This document shows positions 10,387-19,916 of a DNA stretch of 64,000 nt, piece after piece. The DNA comes from Clavaria fumosa (taxonomy: Eukaryota > Basidiomycota > Agaricomycetes > Agaricales > Clavariaceae). The stretch's first letter is position 1. Each line of letters begins with the position of its first letter. A program made the position numbers and the translations under genes. The stretch spans positions 2,976,001 through 3,040,000 of the forward strand of contig OX637801.1 of assembly GCA_951802425.1 (NCBI GenBank), written 5' to 3'. The notes under the pieces are model-generated. The model did no database searches, was not told the DNA's origin, and was given only the letters and a program-made list of their open reading frames with translations.

Positions 10387-11193
10387 CTATCCGTCTGCAT
10401 CTATCTTCAGGTCCCAGCTGATTCCGCACCCACATCCGCTGCCTTGGGCATGAGGGTTGTCCAAGACCCTGAAGCTGCTCCCAATGAGCTCCATGGCGAA
10501 GTCGATCGTGGAGCCGTTCAAGAGTGACATAGACACCGCGTCCACGAGCACGTTCGATGGCTTCAGCGTCGGATGGGTGAGGCAGCTAGCCGTAGCGATA
10601 AGATTGTATGCTTGTCACAAAAAGAGGCGAGACACATACTAGTCGTCCGATTCGCGCGCGGTGGCTAGCTCCATTTTGTATTGGTACCCGTGGCACCCCC
10701 CAGACTCCACAACTATTCGGAGCGCTAAGTCCGGGTTCTGCTCCCGCGCTGCTATATGGCGCAGTTGCTAGAGTAGATTTGTCAAAGCATGGCATGAGCA
10801 ATACCAAGGAGAATACCGGCAATAGATTAGACCCAAATGAGAACAGCCAAGGACAGGGAGGGGAGCACAAACCTGAGCTGCGCTCTCCGTGATCTGGAGA
10901 CACACATCCTGGCGTTCGAGCACGGCGACGTCGAGCTCCCGCTGTGCAAGGTCCTCTACGGAGGGCCGAACGGCAATATCAAGCACCGAATGTGTTGAGG
11001 CTGGCGATGGGCGCTGCGCGGCTGCCGCTGCCAGAAAGGCTGGTCTTGACGCCACAAACGAGCGTCGTGCGCCGCTCGGGCCCCAACCACGTTGGTGTTG
11101 GAAATAGTCGTGAAGGCGAGAGGCAGTGCATTGGGTTACTCTCGATGAGAGGCCGAAGACGCGTTGGGTGATGCGCAGCGCTGTTACCGACAT
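10387..11193 (-). CDS. ISA2: Mitochondrial iron-sulfur cluster assembly protein, IscA/Isa2 type
   Basis: A-type Fe-S scaffold/carrier that acts with Isa1 and Iba57 in mitochondrial 4Fe-4S maturation. Three minus-strand exons (11193-10873, 10767-10640, 10585-10387; introns of 105 and 54 bp, GT-AG) give 215 residues. The first ~80 residues are Arg/Ser/Ala-rich without acidic clusters (MSVTALRITQRVFGLSSRV), as expected of a mitochondrial targeting sequence. The domain follows: LRIVVESGGCHGYQYKMEL with the first conserved Cys, VDAVSMSLLNGSTIDFAMELIGSSF (shown only as landmarks), and the C-terminal GSGCGCG with the Cys pair. The SGGCHGYQY form and the STIDFA stretch fit Isa2 better than Isa1. An in-frame ATG at 11235 would add 14 residues; 11193 starts the better presequence. 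The gene is head-to-head with SPP2. Confidence 0.93.
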
Positions 11194-11325
11194 TGCATGA
11201 GCGATGCGGTGACGAGGAGTCCTGGGGCAATTCAAAGTCAGTTCAAGGCCAGTTCAAAGTCCGGCAGCGTTGATCGGTTTTGTTATTCGATACATGGCGG
11301 TACTCTTTGGCAAGGAACTCTCACC
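11194..11325. promoter_or_regulatory. Short divergent promoter region between ISA2 and SPP2
   Basis: Only 132 bp separate the two start codons of the divergently transcribed genes. It contains the direct repeat CAATTCAAAGTCAGTTCAAGG / CCAGTTCAAAGTCC at about 11229-11262. A shared bidirectional promoter is inferred from the spacing; no TATA box is obvious. Confidence 0.5.
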
Positions 11326-12748
11326 ATGGCCGACGGCAAAGTCTCCTTCACTGTCCGCAGACCGACGCCGACGTCCCGTGCACCTTCTTCTGGTGCAGAG
11401 TCAGGCAACAACACGCCATTCAGAGCTCCCCCTCTGCCCCGCCATCTAATGAACGGCGGCAGCGGGGGAACGCGCAGCCCGCTCGCCCGCAGCGCCACCA
11501 ACTCTCCTAGACCCACGGCCCGCGCACTCCTGGACCGCGACTCCGGCTCGAGCGACGATGGCGACGGGAACGATGCTGACGAGCGCGTTGAGGACGAGCT
11601 GGTGACCGAGTTTGACCATCTTGGGCGGTGCGTCATCAATCTACTCCCCTTCTCACGGCGTTCTCAACTCACCAAAGCCCTCGTCTTTCCCCCTGCCTCA
11701 CCCTGCCAGGTTAAACGAGCAGAGAAAGAAGAAGGCGCAGGACGTGCTCGTCATCCCCGTATTGCCGAACAAAGACTGGCGCGCACTCGCGAAGAGGCGG
11801 CGAGGTGGCGTGCAGTATGTCCCGGAGAACGCCAAGCCCCAGACGGGCAAGGATGGCAGCGTCGGTGGTCTTGGCACGCGGGATTCGATAAACTCCGGAC
11901 CCGCGCTTGCGGGGCTGCACGTCAAGCAGAAAACTTCCACCGTGACCGCAGTCGAGATGCATGTAGACGGTGTCGAGAACGCCGTTGCCCAAATGGAGGA
12001 CGTGCACGCGGTCAAAGTCGAGGTCGCAGTCGAGGAGACGGAGACAGAAGACCAAAAAGCAATCCGTGCGCTGCTCGCAGGCAGCGAATCAGGCCAGGGC
12101 AGCGCGGCAGCCGGTGGTAGCGGCCTCTTTGAGATCATCTCGCCCCCAGCGGTGACGGAGCGTGACGCGCTGCGGCAAGACGTGGAGGAGCTTCCTGACG
12201 AGGCGACGCTGGACGACTACGCGCGCGTGCCGGTGGCGCAGTTTGGCGCGGCGCTTTTGCGCGGGATGGGCTGGAAGGAGGGGACCACGGCGAGCCGCAA
12301 CGGGCGCGGTGCAGTAGAACCGTGGGTCCCCGCTGCGCGCCCCGCGCTGCTTGGCATCGGCGCGAAGGAGAGGGAGGTGCCAGACGACGGAAGCAGGCGC
12401 GACAAGAAAGGCGCGCCGCGCCCGGAGCGGCGGTACGTCCCCGTGGTCAAGAAGGAGCGGGAGGGCGGCGAGACGCGGCCCACCACACCACGGAACGACT
12501 CTGGGACGAGCTCACGGAGGAGGAGCTTGTCTCCGTCACGCAGGGGCTCTGCCTCTGCCTCTGCGTCGAGGAGGAATTCCAGGTCGCCGTCGCCTGGTAG
12601 AAGAAATAGAGAGAGACGCCGGGATCGCGATCGTGATGAAGGTAATGATAGGGATCGGGAGCGGGGTGGGCGGAGGGACCGGTCTTTGGAATCGACTGCT
12701 CCTCGCCGCGAGCGCGGCCGTGACCGCGACAATGACAGAAGAAAATAA
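11326..12748 (+). CDS. SPP2: Spp2/GPKOW-type G-patch pre-mRNA splicing factor
   Basis: Spp2 activates the DEAH helicase Prp2 during spliceosome activation. Two exons (11326-11627 and 11710-12748; 82 bp GT-AG intron) give 446 residues. The ATG sits in TCACCATGGCC, a good initiation context. The N-terminus is Ser/Pro/Arg-rich and low complexity. LPNKDWRALAKRRRGG follows the intron and is the conserved upstream helix of the family. The G-patch motif begins around residue 270-290 (YARVPVAQFGAALLRGMGWKEG region; conserved FGxAxLRGMGW). The C-terminal ~130 residues are Arg/Ser/Asp-rich, like an RS domain. Length is longer than yeast Spp2 and typical of larger fungal orthologues. It is adjacent to ISA2 and shares its promoter region. 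The exon 1 end was chosen because it restores a continuous frame (HLGRLNEQRKKK). Confidence 0.92.
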
Positions 12749-12807
12749 TCATTATATTTGGCCGTACATTGCTAGTGACCGTTGTTGCTGTTAGGTCTCT
12801 TCATGCC

Positions 12808-13212
12808 ACGGCGTGAGCAACACCGCACGATCGAGACACGGAGCAATTCCAAGTAGTAGAATAATTCATTTGTGGGAGAGCTATTCCCATAGATGAGACG
12901 AACCAAAGAAAGACTTGTGAATGACAACGACAAGTCTGGAAGGCGCACTTGGAGAAGCACAACAACCACGGATCACACTCGAAGCTTCGCACCATTGTGT
13001 GAACGCCAGCGGCAAGTCTACAGGGATACCTCTAACAAGTGCCATGTTCTATTCTGCATAACGCGCTAAGCAAGTGTCATCATCGGCTTTGCGGGCAGCT
13101 TTCTCCCGCCCTATTTCCCCTTCTTTAGAGCCCACGAGCGTCTCGCCACAACCGTCAGATCTGCCCAAGTGTCTTTCGCAGCGGTAATCGAGGCTCAGAG
13201 AGGGGTATAGTG
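12808..13212 (-). pseudogene. Partial duplicate of the 3' half of the neighbouring small gene
   Basis: About 400 bp align with 13364-13735, including the 3' flank (CACTCGAAGCTTCG...), the acidic/Lys C-terminal coding part (REKAARKADDD) and CTCGCCAC..CGTCAGAT.TGCCCAAG. The copy has indels and an in-frame stop in the segment equivalent to LTAWRDAV, lacks the 5' half, and ends at a hAT-like tip at 13208. It is a truncated, decayed tandem copy. Confidence 0.65.
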
Positions 13213-13290
13213 ATGTGCATGGCCCGGATTCAGGCCAAGGGCCAAGCCAAAGGCCGAAGGTATTGTAGCTTTGGCCTGGCTCAAGTAGCG
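13208..13290 (+). repeat. hAT-type terminal fragment or tiny MITE
   Basis: It begins TAGTGATGTGCATGGCCCGG. The first nine bases equal those of the complete hAT element at 14801 (TAGTGATGT), and a GGCC/AAGCC-rich stretch able to form a hairpin with TTTGGCCTGGCTC near 13275 follows. No second end or target duplication was found, so it is a fragment. Confidence 0.45.
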
Positions 13291-13556
13291 CTCCTCCTTT
13301 CGCTATCCAAACATGTTTTTCGAGCTTACAAGTGCCGTAAGGACTGCTAGACCGCATGCGCAACCAGCAGCACTGCACGATCGCGACACAGGCCGAGGCG
13401 AGAGCGAAACACGAAGTAGATTGCACATAATAATTTAACAGTACTGTAGCGAAAAAAGAAGCAGGCGGTCAACCACCAGCGCCATGAATCACACTCGAAG
13501 CTTCGTACCATGATGTGAACGCCTGCTACAAGTCCAACCCAGTAAAAAACCATCTC

Positions 13557-13856
13557 CTACCCCGGCATGACACAATCAACATCCTCATCCTCGCCACAAC
13601 CATCGTCATCAGCTTTGCGAACAGCGTTCTCTCGCTCAATTTTCCCCTCCGTAGGGGCCACAGCGTCTCGCCACGCCGTCAGATCGTGCCCAAGCACGTG
13701 TTTCGCAGCGGTAATGGCGAGGCTCAGAGAGGCGTAGAACATTGTATTGTTGCCGATCGGAAAGTGAGCTGTCCTCGCCGGGCTAAGCCCCTTAGGCGTG
13801 ATGGCGTTGGACGGAGGGTGGAGCACATAGGAAATGATGATGGATGAGGATGACAT
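13557..13856 (-). CDS. Small protein, probably KEOPS-complex Gon7-like
   Basis: A single-exon minus-strand frame of 99 codons, ATG at 13856. Visible layout: an N-terminal beta-rich part (IIISYVLHPPSNAI), HFPIG, a helical segment with FYASLSLAITAAKHVLG, the sequence LTAWRDAV, then a charged acidic tail (KADDDGCGEDEDVD). Size, PP near the start, HFP, and the helix ending LTxWRDAVG-like fit the small fungal Gon7 subunit of EKC/KEOPS, which makes tRNA t6A. This match is from memory of the family pattern and is tentative. Transposon-derived CpG-free sequence starts only a few bases upstream of the ATG (about 13860), so the native promoter may have been displaced. A truncated copy lies downstream at 12808-13212. 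Confidence 0.5.
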   Translation of the reverse strand: MSSSSIIISYVLHPPSNAITPKGLSPARTAHFPIGNNTMFYASLSLAITAAKHVLGHDLTAWRDAVAPTEGKIERENAVRKADDDGCGEDEDVDCVMPG

Positions 13857-13859
13857 TTA

Positions 13860-14450
13860 CTGTAAAGATGAGCAGATTGTCACATGGTTGGGTGGAAGCT
13901 AAGATGGACAAATGTGACTTGGTGCAAGACAGCTCAAACAATGAGGCAAGCACAAGGGAAGTGAAAGATACATGATAAGTTAAATAGATTTATAGAAGGG
14001 TAGCCACACCAGGGCTTGGGACTTCACAAACACATGGTGGTCACTGAGCTATGGTACCTAATAATGCATCATGCCACAATAGGATTGGTCATGAGTGCAC
14101 TTGTGGGTTACCTGGATCCATGCTCATGGGTACATCAGGAAGAAGGAAATCTCTGAGGGTGACTGAGGGTGACTTGGTGGACTTAGAGTTGAGTTTAAGA
14201 CAATTAAGACATCTAAGACACTCTAGTCATCCTCTTAGTAAAGATCTTGTTAAGTACTGAATAAGGGTTAAAGTCAAAGCCCAATCTACAATATATGGCA
14301 AGGCACCTTAAGTTAATATAAGTCCAACAAAGACAAAGGCTGGAAATAATAATACTGGTGGTGAGGGTTGCCCCACTATGAAATGTGACCTAAATAGTGG
14401 TGGTGGAGGTGGTGCATATACATGTAACTATTTATGTAAGTGGTCAACTG
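13860..14450. other. CpG-free relic DNA upstream of the integrase fragment
   Basis: No gene seen. The near absence of CpG and the abrupt change from the host gene at about 13860 indicate old retroelement DNA, probably part of the relic whose integrase starts near 14540. Confidence 0.5.
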
Positions 14451-14930
14451 CTGACACCCAGGGGGACAAGAAGGAAGTGCAGGAGTGTCATGGACAGGTG
14501 GGGATGGGCTCCTCTTCTCCAGCATGTTTTTCCTCTCTATGCTGAGGGACTTTTCCAGGTACAGGATAAGTTGTGGGTCCCACAATCTCTTGTGAAGGAA
14601 GTCTTAGATCTCCATCATGCTACCCAAGCCACTGCTCACCCTGGAATCAGCAAAACTCAGATCACTGTTACAAAATACTGGTATTGGCCTACTCTGAAGA
14701 GGGATACCTGCACATATGTCATTGATTGTGATGTCTGTAACCAACAAAACCCTGGAGAGGACAGAAACTGGCCCTGATGCACCCACTCCCACTCCCAACT
14801 TAGTGATGTAAAAGCCCAGCCCAGCCTGAAAGCCCCAGCTTGGGCTTGGCCTGAGGGGGCCCAGGCTTATGAAAAACTCAGGCTGGGCTTTCCATGACAG
14901 CTCAGGCTCAGCCTGGGCTTGGCTCAGCTT

Positions 14931-15611
14931 ATTACTGTTTTCAGCACACTTGGCAGACTGCTCAAAACACACAAATTTATGCTAATTTAGGAGATGAAAC
15001 TGAGGTAATGCTTATATAGACAATCTTATAGTATATCATTAGGGCTACACAGCCACATTTTGCATTGCAAAATATGGTATATTAGGGGAGATATAGGTGA
15101 ATCTTCATTTTTGGTTACACAAACATATGTGATAAATAACTCAGGAACAAGGCATCTGATAGGCATAGTTATGAGAGCAAAAATGGTGTAAATTAGGAGG
15201 GCTAGGCAGCCCCATATGTATAAAAAAGGATTAGTGACAAATAAGTACAAATATATGGATAACAAAATTTGCAACATTTTGCTATGCATATATCTGTACT
15301 TATTTGTCACCATTTGTGTTGAATATATATGGAGCTGCCTAGCCCTCCTAATTTACACCATTTTTGCTCTCATAACTATGCCTATCAGATGCCTTGTTCC
15401 TGAGTTATTTATCACATATGTTTGGATAACCAAAAATGAAGATTCACCTATATCTCCCCTAATATAACATATTTTGTAATGCAAAATGTGGCTGTGTAGC
15501 CCTGATGATATACTATAAGATTGTCTATATAAGCATTACCTCAGATTCATCTCCTAAATTAGTGTAAATTAGTGTGTTCTGTGAAGTCTGCCAAGTGCAC
15601 TGAAAACAGCT
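14931..15611. repeat. ~680 bp imperfect palindrome inside the hAT element
   Basis: Two arms of about 340 bp meet near 15272. Examples: ACTGTTTTCAGCACACTTGGC at the left end against GCCAAGTGCACTGAAAACAG at the right, and GCTATATAGAC-type matches inside. Each arm can be read as nearly the same frame on opposite strands (GCLALLIYTIFALITMPIRC in one, SCLALLIYTIFALITMPIRC in the other); this mirrors the inverted repeat and is not evidence of a gene. Confidence 0.85.
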
Positions 15612-15639
15612 ATAAGCCCCAGCCTGTGTAGACTGCACC

Positions 15640-16390
15640 TGCAGGGAAGACATTTTCAAACCTTTTTACCCTCTATCTCATCAACAGCTGCGAAAAACTT
15701 GTCCACATTGTATGTCCGATCCTTCTGTGTGGGCTTGACAGGCTGGTGCTTAATGCTCACCACTTCAACATCCTTGAAAAATCCATTGCCATCCACAGAG
15801 TCAGAAGGAGATAAGACACAAGGCTGTTTGCCTAATATTAAGGGTTTGTGAGCATAAATTCACACAAATGACAGTTCCTCACTTTTAGTGGTTGTGTGCC
15901 TTGGATTTTCACTTTCATCATCATCTTTGCCATGGTCATTGCCAGAAAGTTCAGTCTCAGTGGGATTCAAGGGCAGGATTTCAGTTGTTGAGAAATGTGG
16001 TCTCAGTGGTGCATTTGTTCATGGGATTTACAGCCAAAACATCAGACTCTTGCTGCACATGGATGGCCTGCTGGTGAGAAGATAAGATTGGTGGCTCTGC
16101 ATTGTCACCAAGGAGCTTCACAGCTGGAATCCATCTTCGGACAGGCCAAGAAGTTGAAATGGAGGCCACTTCAGGGGTCACAGAGAGCAGAGTGTCATCA
16201 TCTGCATCATGGAACCAAGTAATTGCATCAGCAGGAAGCAGACCTCCATTGGGACTGACTGCACCACCAGACATAGTGGGATATTGGTCACTCTTCCAAG
16301 TGTCTTTGAGAGCATCTTATACAAGATCAAGTTGGAAGTACCATGCTCGCAGAGAAACCCTGAAACAGTTATTGTTGTCAGTTGAAACTT
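15640..16390 (-). pseudogene. Remnant of hAT transposase N-terminal region
   Basis: The minus strand contains MSGGAVSPNGGLLPADAITW, an acidic stretch, and DRTYNVDKFFAAVDEIEGKK, which resembles the segment just before the BED zinc finger of fungal hAT transposases. No catalytic RNase H-like domain is present and stops occur, so the element could move only with help in trans. Confidence 0.5.
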
Positions 16391-16749
16391 GAAAATGGTG
16401 GATATTTGATCACTTTAGGCATTGCATGCTCAATCATGTGCCAGAAGTAGACACCAGGCACCTCAAGAATGAAAAGGTAAAATGTTAGATGCCTATCTGA
16501 TGAACAACACTATCACATGCAGATCAACAAAGTCATGTGGATGCCAGGCCCTGGCCTGAGCCAAAGGCCCAGGGCTTGGGCCCTCAGAAGCCCCCTGCAA
16601 AGCCCAGCTTGGTCTGGCCTAATTAGGGCTCAGCTCAGCCAGACCAGGGCTTTGAGCCAGGCTTGCCCCATCACTATCCCAACTTGACCCTGGCAAGTTA
16701 TTGGATGGGACTTCATTGGGCCCCTCTCAGACTCCACTGGGTATAATAT

Positions 16750-17215
16750 GATTCTGTAGAATCAACTCAGCCTCAGGACCATGAGAATAGAGTAAAAAGG
16801 ATTTGTGTTTAGCTGAGCTCTGTAAACACATAGAGAGTGACTACACCATGTGCCATGGCTATGTAGGCACAGATTATGTAATATCTATACTACAACAACT
16901 ACAGTTCCTTGTACCTCCAACATCTTGGAGATCATGTAAACCTTGTGTCATGACTTGTAAGCATTGTGTATATATCATGCCTTATGGCACAATCCTGTTT
17001 GTCATAGTATGATGACATATCACACCATAGTGTAGTCATGTATTCATCATCCCCATGTATATAAGTAGCAGAGCTGAGGGAGTGGTTCTCCATCAGCTTA
17101 ACTAGCTATATACCAGGTTTCACCACCCTTGTGGTCTATCATCCTTATCATCCTCTTCACAGCAGAGGGTACTCTGTCAAACCAACATTCAAACTTGTCT
17201 CATACTGACAGACTC
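16750..17215 (+). repeat. Solo LTR (16755-17210) with near-perfect 5 bp TSD
   Basis: TGTAGAATC...CATACTGACA, 456 bp, sits between GATTC (16750-16754) and GACTC (17211-17215), a TSD with one C/T change. A TATA-like ATGTATATAAG at about 17056 supports plus orientation. It separates two halves of the integrase core. Its family is not otherwise seen in the window. Confidence 0.75.
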
Positions 17216-17521
17216 TGGTGAAAAAGGACTACTTCACTAAGTCACCCATCCTGGTCCCCACTCACCAGGAGCTCACTTCTCAAGGAGCAGCTGACATCCT
17301 CCTTGACAAGGTCTACACCAACTATGGACTTCTGGAGAAGGTGGTATCCAACCAGGGGAGTCTGTTTGTTTCCAAGTTCATGTGAAAAATCTATGGAAAA
17401 CTTGGGATCAAAGCTGTGCCCTCTACCACTTACCACCCTCAAACCAACAGAGCTGTGGAGCAGGCCAACCAGGAAGTGCACATGGAAGTAGTCCATGGGG
17501 ATGACCTGTTTTCATGATGGG

Positions 17522-18246
17522 TGTCACGGTCCTAACAAGGTTAGCGGCGAAGGGGTTAGCGGAGCGGAGCAGAGATATTTTATTGGAGTCCTGTCGGAGT
17601 TCGATATCGGAGAAACGGAGAAGTAAACACGAGGAAGAGAGACTTATGGGACTGCGGCCTCAACATATGTGTTGTGCCACCGCGTATATACGTGTCCCTA
17701 TTTATCAAACAAGAACAATACCTAAGGGAGGATCAGAACACAAGTCAAAACTCCGAAGTTGATCGGAGTCCACCAGAGTTGGTCGGAGTTGATCAGATGA
17801 CGTGGAGAATGTTGAGGACGATGAGGACGAAAGCTCAGAGATGTTTTTAGGATCAAGAGACGTTAATATTCGAACTGAGGAGCAGGGAGATACAGGTGGA
17901 AACTTATACTGCAAGGACAGAGTATAGGAGTAATGTGAAACAATGTACTTATCAAATTACTAGGAGAGTTTCACCACTTGTGCCTGTGCAATTTTCTTGG
18001 AACAAAGAAACAACAACAAAAGCGACTCCCATGGGTCAAGGGTATCCTCTCAATAGTAAACAGAATGAGGGGATGGAGGGAGAAGGTTCTAGAATGAAGT
18101 CCGAATGGTCCGAAGGTCGGCGGAGTAAAGTCCGATGAAGATGCGGAGCGGGGCGTACGGAGTTACGGCGGAGCGGATCGGAGTTGGTACGGAGCTCGGA
18201 GTCCGGGGCGGGGATAGTGCTTATGCAAGCGGATGGGGTCGTAACA
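17522..18246 (-). repeat. 3' LTR of family B
   Basis: Reads TGTTACGACC...GACCGTGACA on the minus strand. It differs from the 5' LTR at 14 positions, all CpG transitions (8 of the changes are in this copy). Confidence 0.95.
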
Positions 18247-18476
18247 GTATCCCCCTCTTAGGGTCGAACCCCTGAGACCCTGTGGCCAAAGTCCACGTGA
18301 ACACGTGGCTCCCATATCAAGTTAGCACCGGAGTTTCGCGGCGCTTCGATCGGAGTCCGAATTTTTTTTTGGGGGTTAAAACGATTGTGTGCGTCGCACT
18401 CCGCTTTTCTCTTCCTTAACTCATCACTCCCACCACTCGCCCCTAACACGGGCAATTCCTTTCAAAAAAACTTATC

Positions 18477-19475
18477 ATGTCCAACACGCAATCGACGCCC
18501 GGAGCCGGGCCCAGTCGCCCCTCCCGCCCTTGCCCACGACCCATCATCGCCGCCCCCACGCAACCTCGCGCGGTGGACGAGGACCCCGAGATCGCTGCCC
18601 TCACGAAGAAAATTAACGCATTGAGGGAGAAAAGGGCGAGGGAGGAGGAGGAGCGACGGAGGCAGGAGGAGGAGGAGCGGAAAGCGAGGGAGGCAGCGAA
18701 TAGGGTGCGGCGGGAGGAGCTGGAGAGGGCGAAGGTGGTGGAGGCGAAGCGGAGGGCGGCGGAGGTGGCGCGGGAGCAAGGGGTGGGGAGGAAGCGGTCT
18801 CCGACACCGGAGACGGAGGCGGATCGTGCGGAGTGCGCGCGATGCCATAGGTTGGGGGTGGCCTGTGTGTGGCCGAGTGGGGGGCGGGGGACGGCCTGCA
18901 ACGCCTGTGCGGGGGCGAAGCAGAAGTGCAGAGGAGGAGAGGCGGAGAGGCCAGAGCGGAAAAAGGCGAAGGGGACACGGACCAAGCGGTCCGCAGAGTC
19001 GGAGGAGGATAGGGCGGAGATGTGGGTGCCGCGGGGTTGGCGGATGGAGGAGGAGGTTAAAAATTTGATGCAGGCCACGCATAGCGTGGTCCTGAGGGGG
19101 GTGTTTGCGATGGAGGAGTGGAGGCCGGAGGCCGCAGCGGAGCGGAAGGCTGCAGCGGAGGATCGGAAGATTCTCCGCGAGATTTTGGAGAAGTGGGGGA
19201 AGAGGATGGAGGTGGCGGAGAAGGCGGAGGCAGCGGAGGAGGTGAGGAAGGAGAAGGTAGAGGTTCTGAGGGCGGAGGCGGAGGACATGGTGGTGGAGGT
19301 GACGGGGAAGGAGAAGGAGAAGGGAAAGGCGAAGGAGGTGGGGTCGGAGAAAGGGGCGGAGGAAGAGGCGGAGGCGGAGGCGGAGGCGGAGGCAGGAGAA
19401 GTGGGAGCGGAGTCCGGGCTTAAGGAGCCCGAAGGAATTTTGCAGGCGTCGCCCGGCTCGCCCCCCTCCACCTAA
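18477..19475 (+). CDS. Antisense accessory ORF of the retroelement, coiled coil plus Zn2Cys6-like motif
   Basis: An uninterrupted plus-strand frame of 332 codons lies between the chromodomain end and the 3' LTR, opposite to gag-pol. Residues ~35-100 are a Glu/Arg/Lys-rich predicted coiled coil. Cys residues at about 120, 123, 130, 141, 144 and 151 are spaced C-x2-C-x6-C-x10-C-x2-C-x6-C, matching the fungal Zn2Cys6 binuclear cluster consensus. The rest is an acidic/Lys helical region (about 230-320). The ATG at 18477 is in ATCATGTCC. Proteins of this layout are, from memory, common around agaricomycete gypsy elements, but I know of no established function. DNA binding or regulation of the element is inference. 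It has no stop codon, although gag-pol of the same element carries four. Confidence 0.7.
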   Translation: MSNTQSTPGAGPSRPSRPCPRPIIAAPTQPRAVDEDPEIAALTKKINALREKRAREEEERRRQEEEERKAREAANRVRREELERAKVVEAKRRAAEVAREQGVGRKRSPTPETEADRAECARCHRLGVACVWPSGGRGTACNACAGAKQKCRGGEAERPERKKAKGTRTKRSAESEEDRAEMWVPRGWRMEEEVKNLMQATHSVVLRGVFAMEEWRPEAAAERKAAAEDRKILREILEKWGKRMEVAEKAEAAEEVRKEKVEVLRAEAEDMVVEVTGKEKEKGKAKEVGSEKGAEEEAEAEAEAEAGEVGAESGLKEPEGILQASPGSPPST

Positions 19476-19777
19476 AAAATAAAAATTTTATATACTTGTA
19501 TTTATTGTTTCTTTTTTCTTTTTTTGTTAAAATTTTAGTTTTTTATCTTTGAACTCGAGTGAAAAGTAAGCGGAGTGAAAGGAAAATAAAGTAAGACAAC
19601 ACGGAGAAGACAAAGAGAGATTTGGAGTTGGACTTGGGAGAAAAAATCAAAGGTTCGGAGTTTACGGAGAAGAGGAATAAGAAGAAAGGAGGTTTTTTAG
19701 AGTTTTCGGAGTTTTCGGAGACAGGAACAGGGAGAGAGACGGAGAGATGGAGAGACAGAGAGACAGAAATACGGTTT

Positions 19778-19785
<8 letters not shown>

Positions 19786-19813
<28 letters not shown>
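19786..19813. repeat. Long homopolymeric T tract
   Basis: An uninterrupted run of nearly 30 T lies between the antisense ORF and the chromodomain. On the gag-pol strand it reads poly(A). Confidence 0.9.
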
Positions 19814-19814
<1 letters not shown>

Positions 19815-19916
19815 GAGAAGACAGAGAAGCGAGAGATGGAGTAGTATAGAACAGAAAATGTACGTAAGTAGAAGCATAAGAGAGATTTCGGGGTATCGGA
19901 GTGAACGGAGAAAGGT

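Larger units (their letters stand above)
14793..16684. mobile_element. Non-autonomous hAT transposon (14801-16676), 8 bp TSD TCCCAACT
   Basis: The 1876 bp element has inverted ends TAGTGATG / CATCACTA and is flanked by perfect 8 bp direct repeats TCCCAACT (14793-14800, 16677-16684), the hAT signature. Subterminal regions are rich in AGCCC/GGCTT motifs. Inside are a large palindrome (14931-15611) and a minus-strand remnant of the transposase N-terminal region. It interrupts the integrase relic, whose sequence resumes exactly after the second TSD. Confidence 0.88.
14540..17516 (+). pseudogene. Gypsy integrase relic (family E), broken by a hAT element and a solo LTR
   Basis: The plus strand reads a zinc-binding domain (LHHATQATAHPGISKT...DCDVCNQQ, HHCC) at 14550-14760. 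After the hAT insertion it continues with IGWDFIGPLSDSTGYNMIL at about 16690-16754. After the solo LTR it continues with DYFTKSPILVPTHQELTSQ to AVPSTTYHPQTNRAVEQANQ (17215-17490), the rest of the DDE core. Stops and missing CpG show it is dead. The family B element is inserted directly after it at 17517. I do not see a clear continuation after 38680. Confidence 0.85.

Noticed and set aside
15026..15467. Two similar membrane-protein-like frames on opposite strands
   Set aside because: They are the two arms of the palindrome in the hAT element; the similarity is caused by the inverted repeat.
18443..19471. Long minus-strand frame opposite the antisense ORF
   Set aside because: Ser/Ala/Pro low-complexity shadow of the Glu/Arg-rich plus-strand ORF, which has the ordered cysteine motif.
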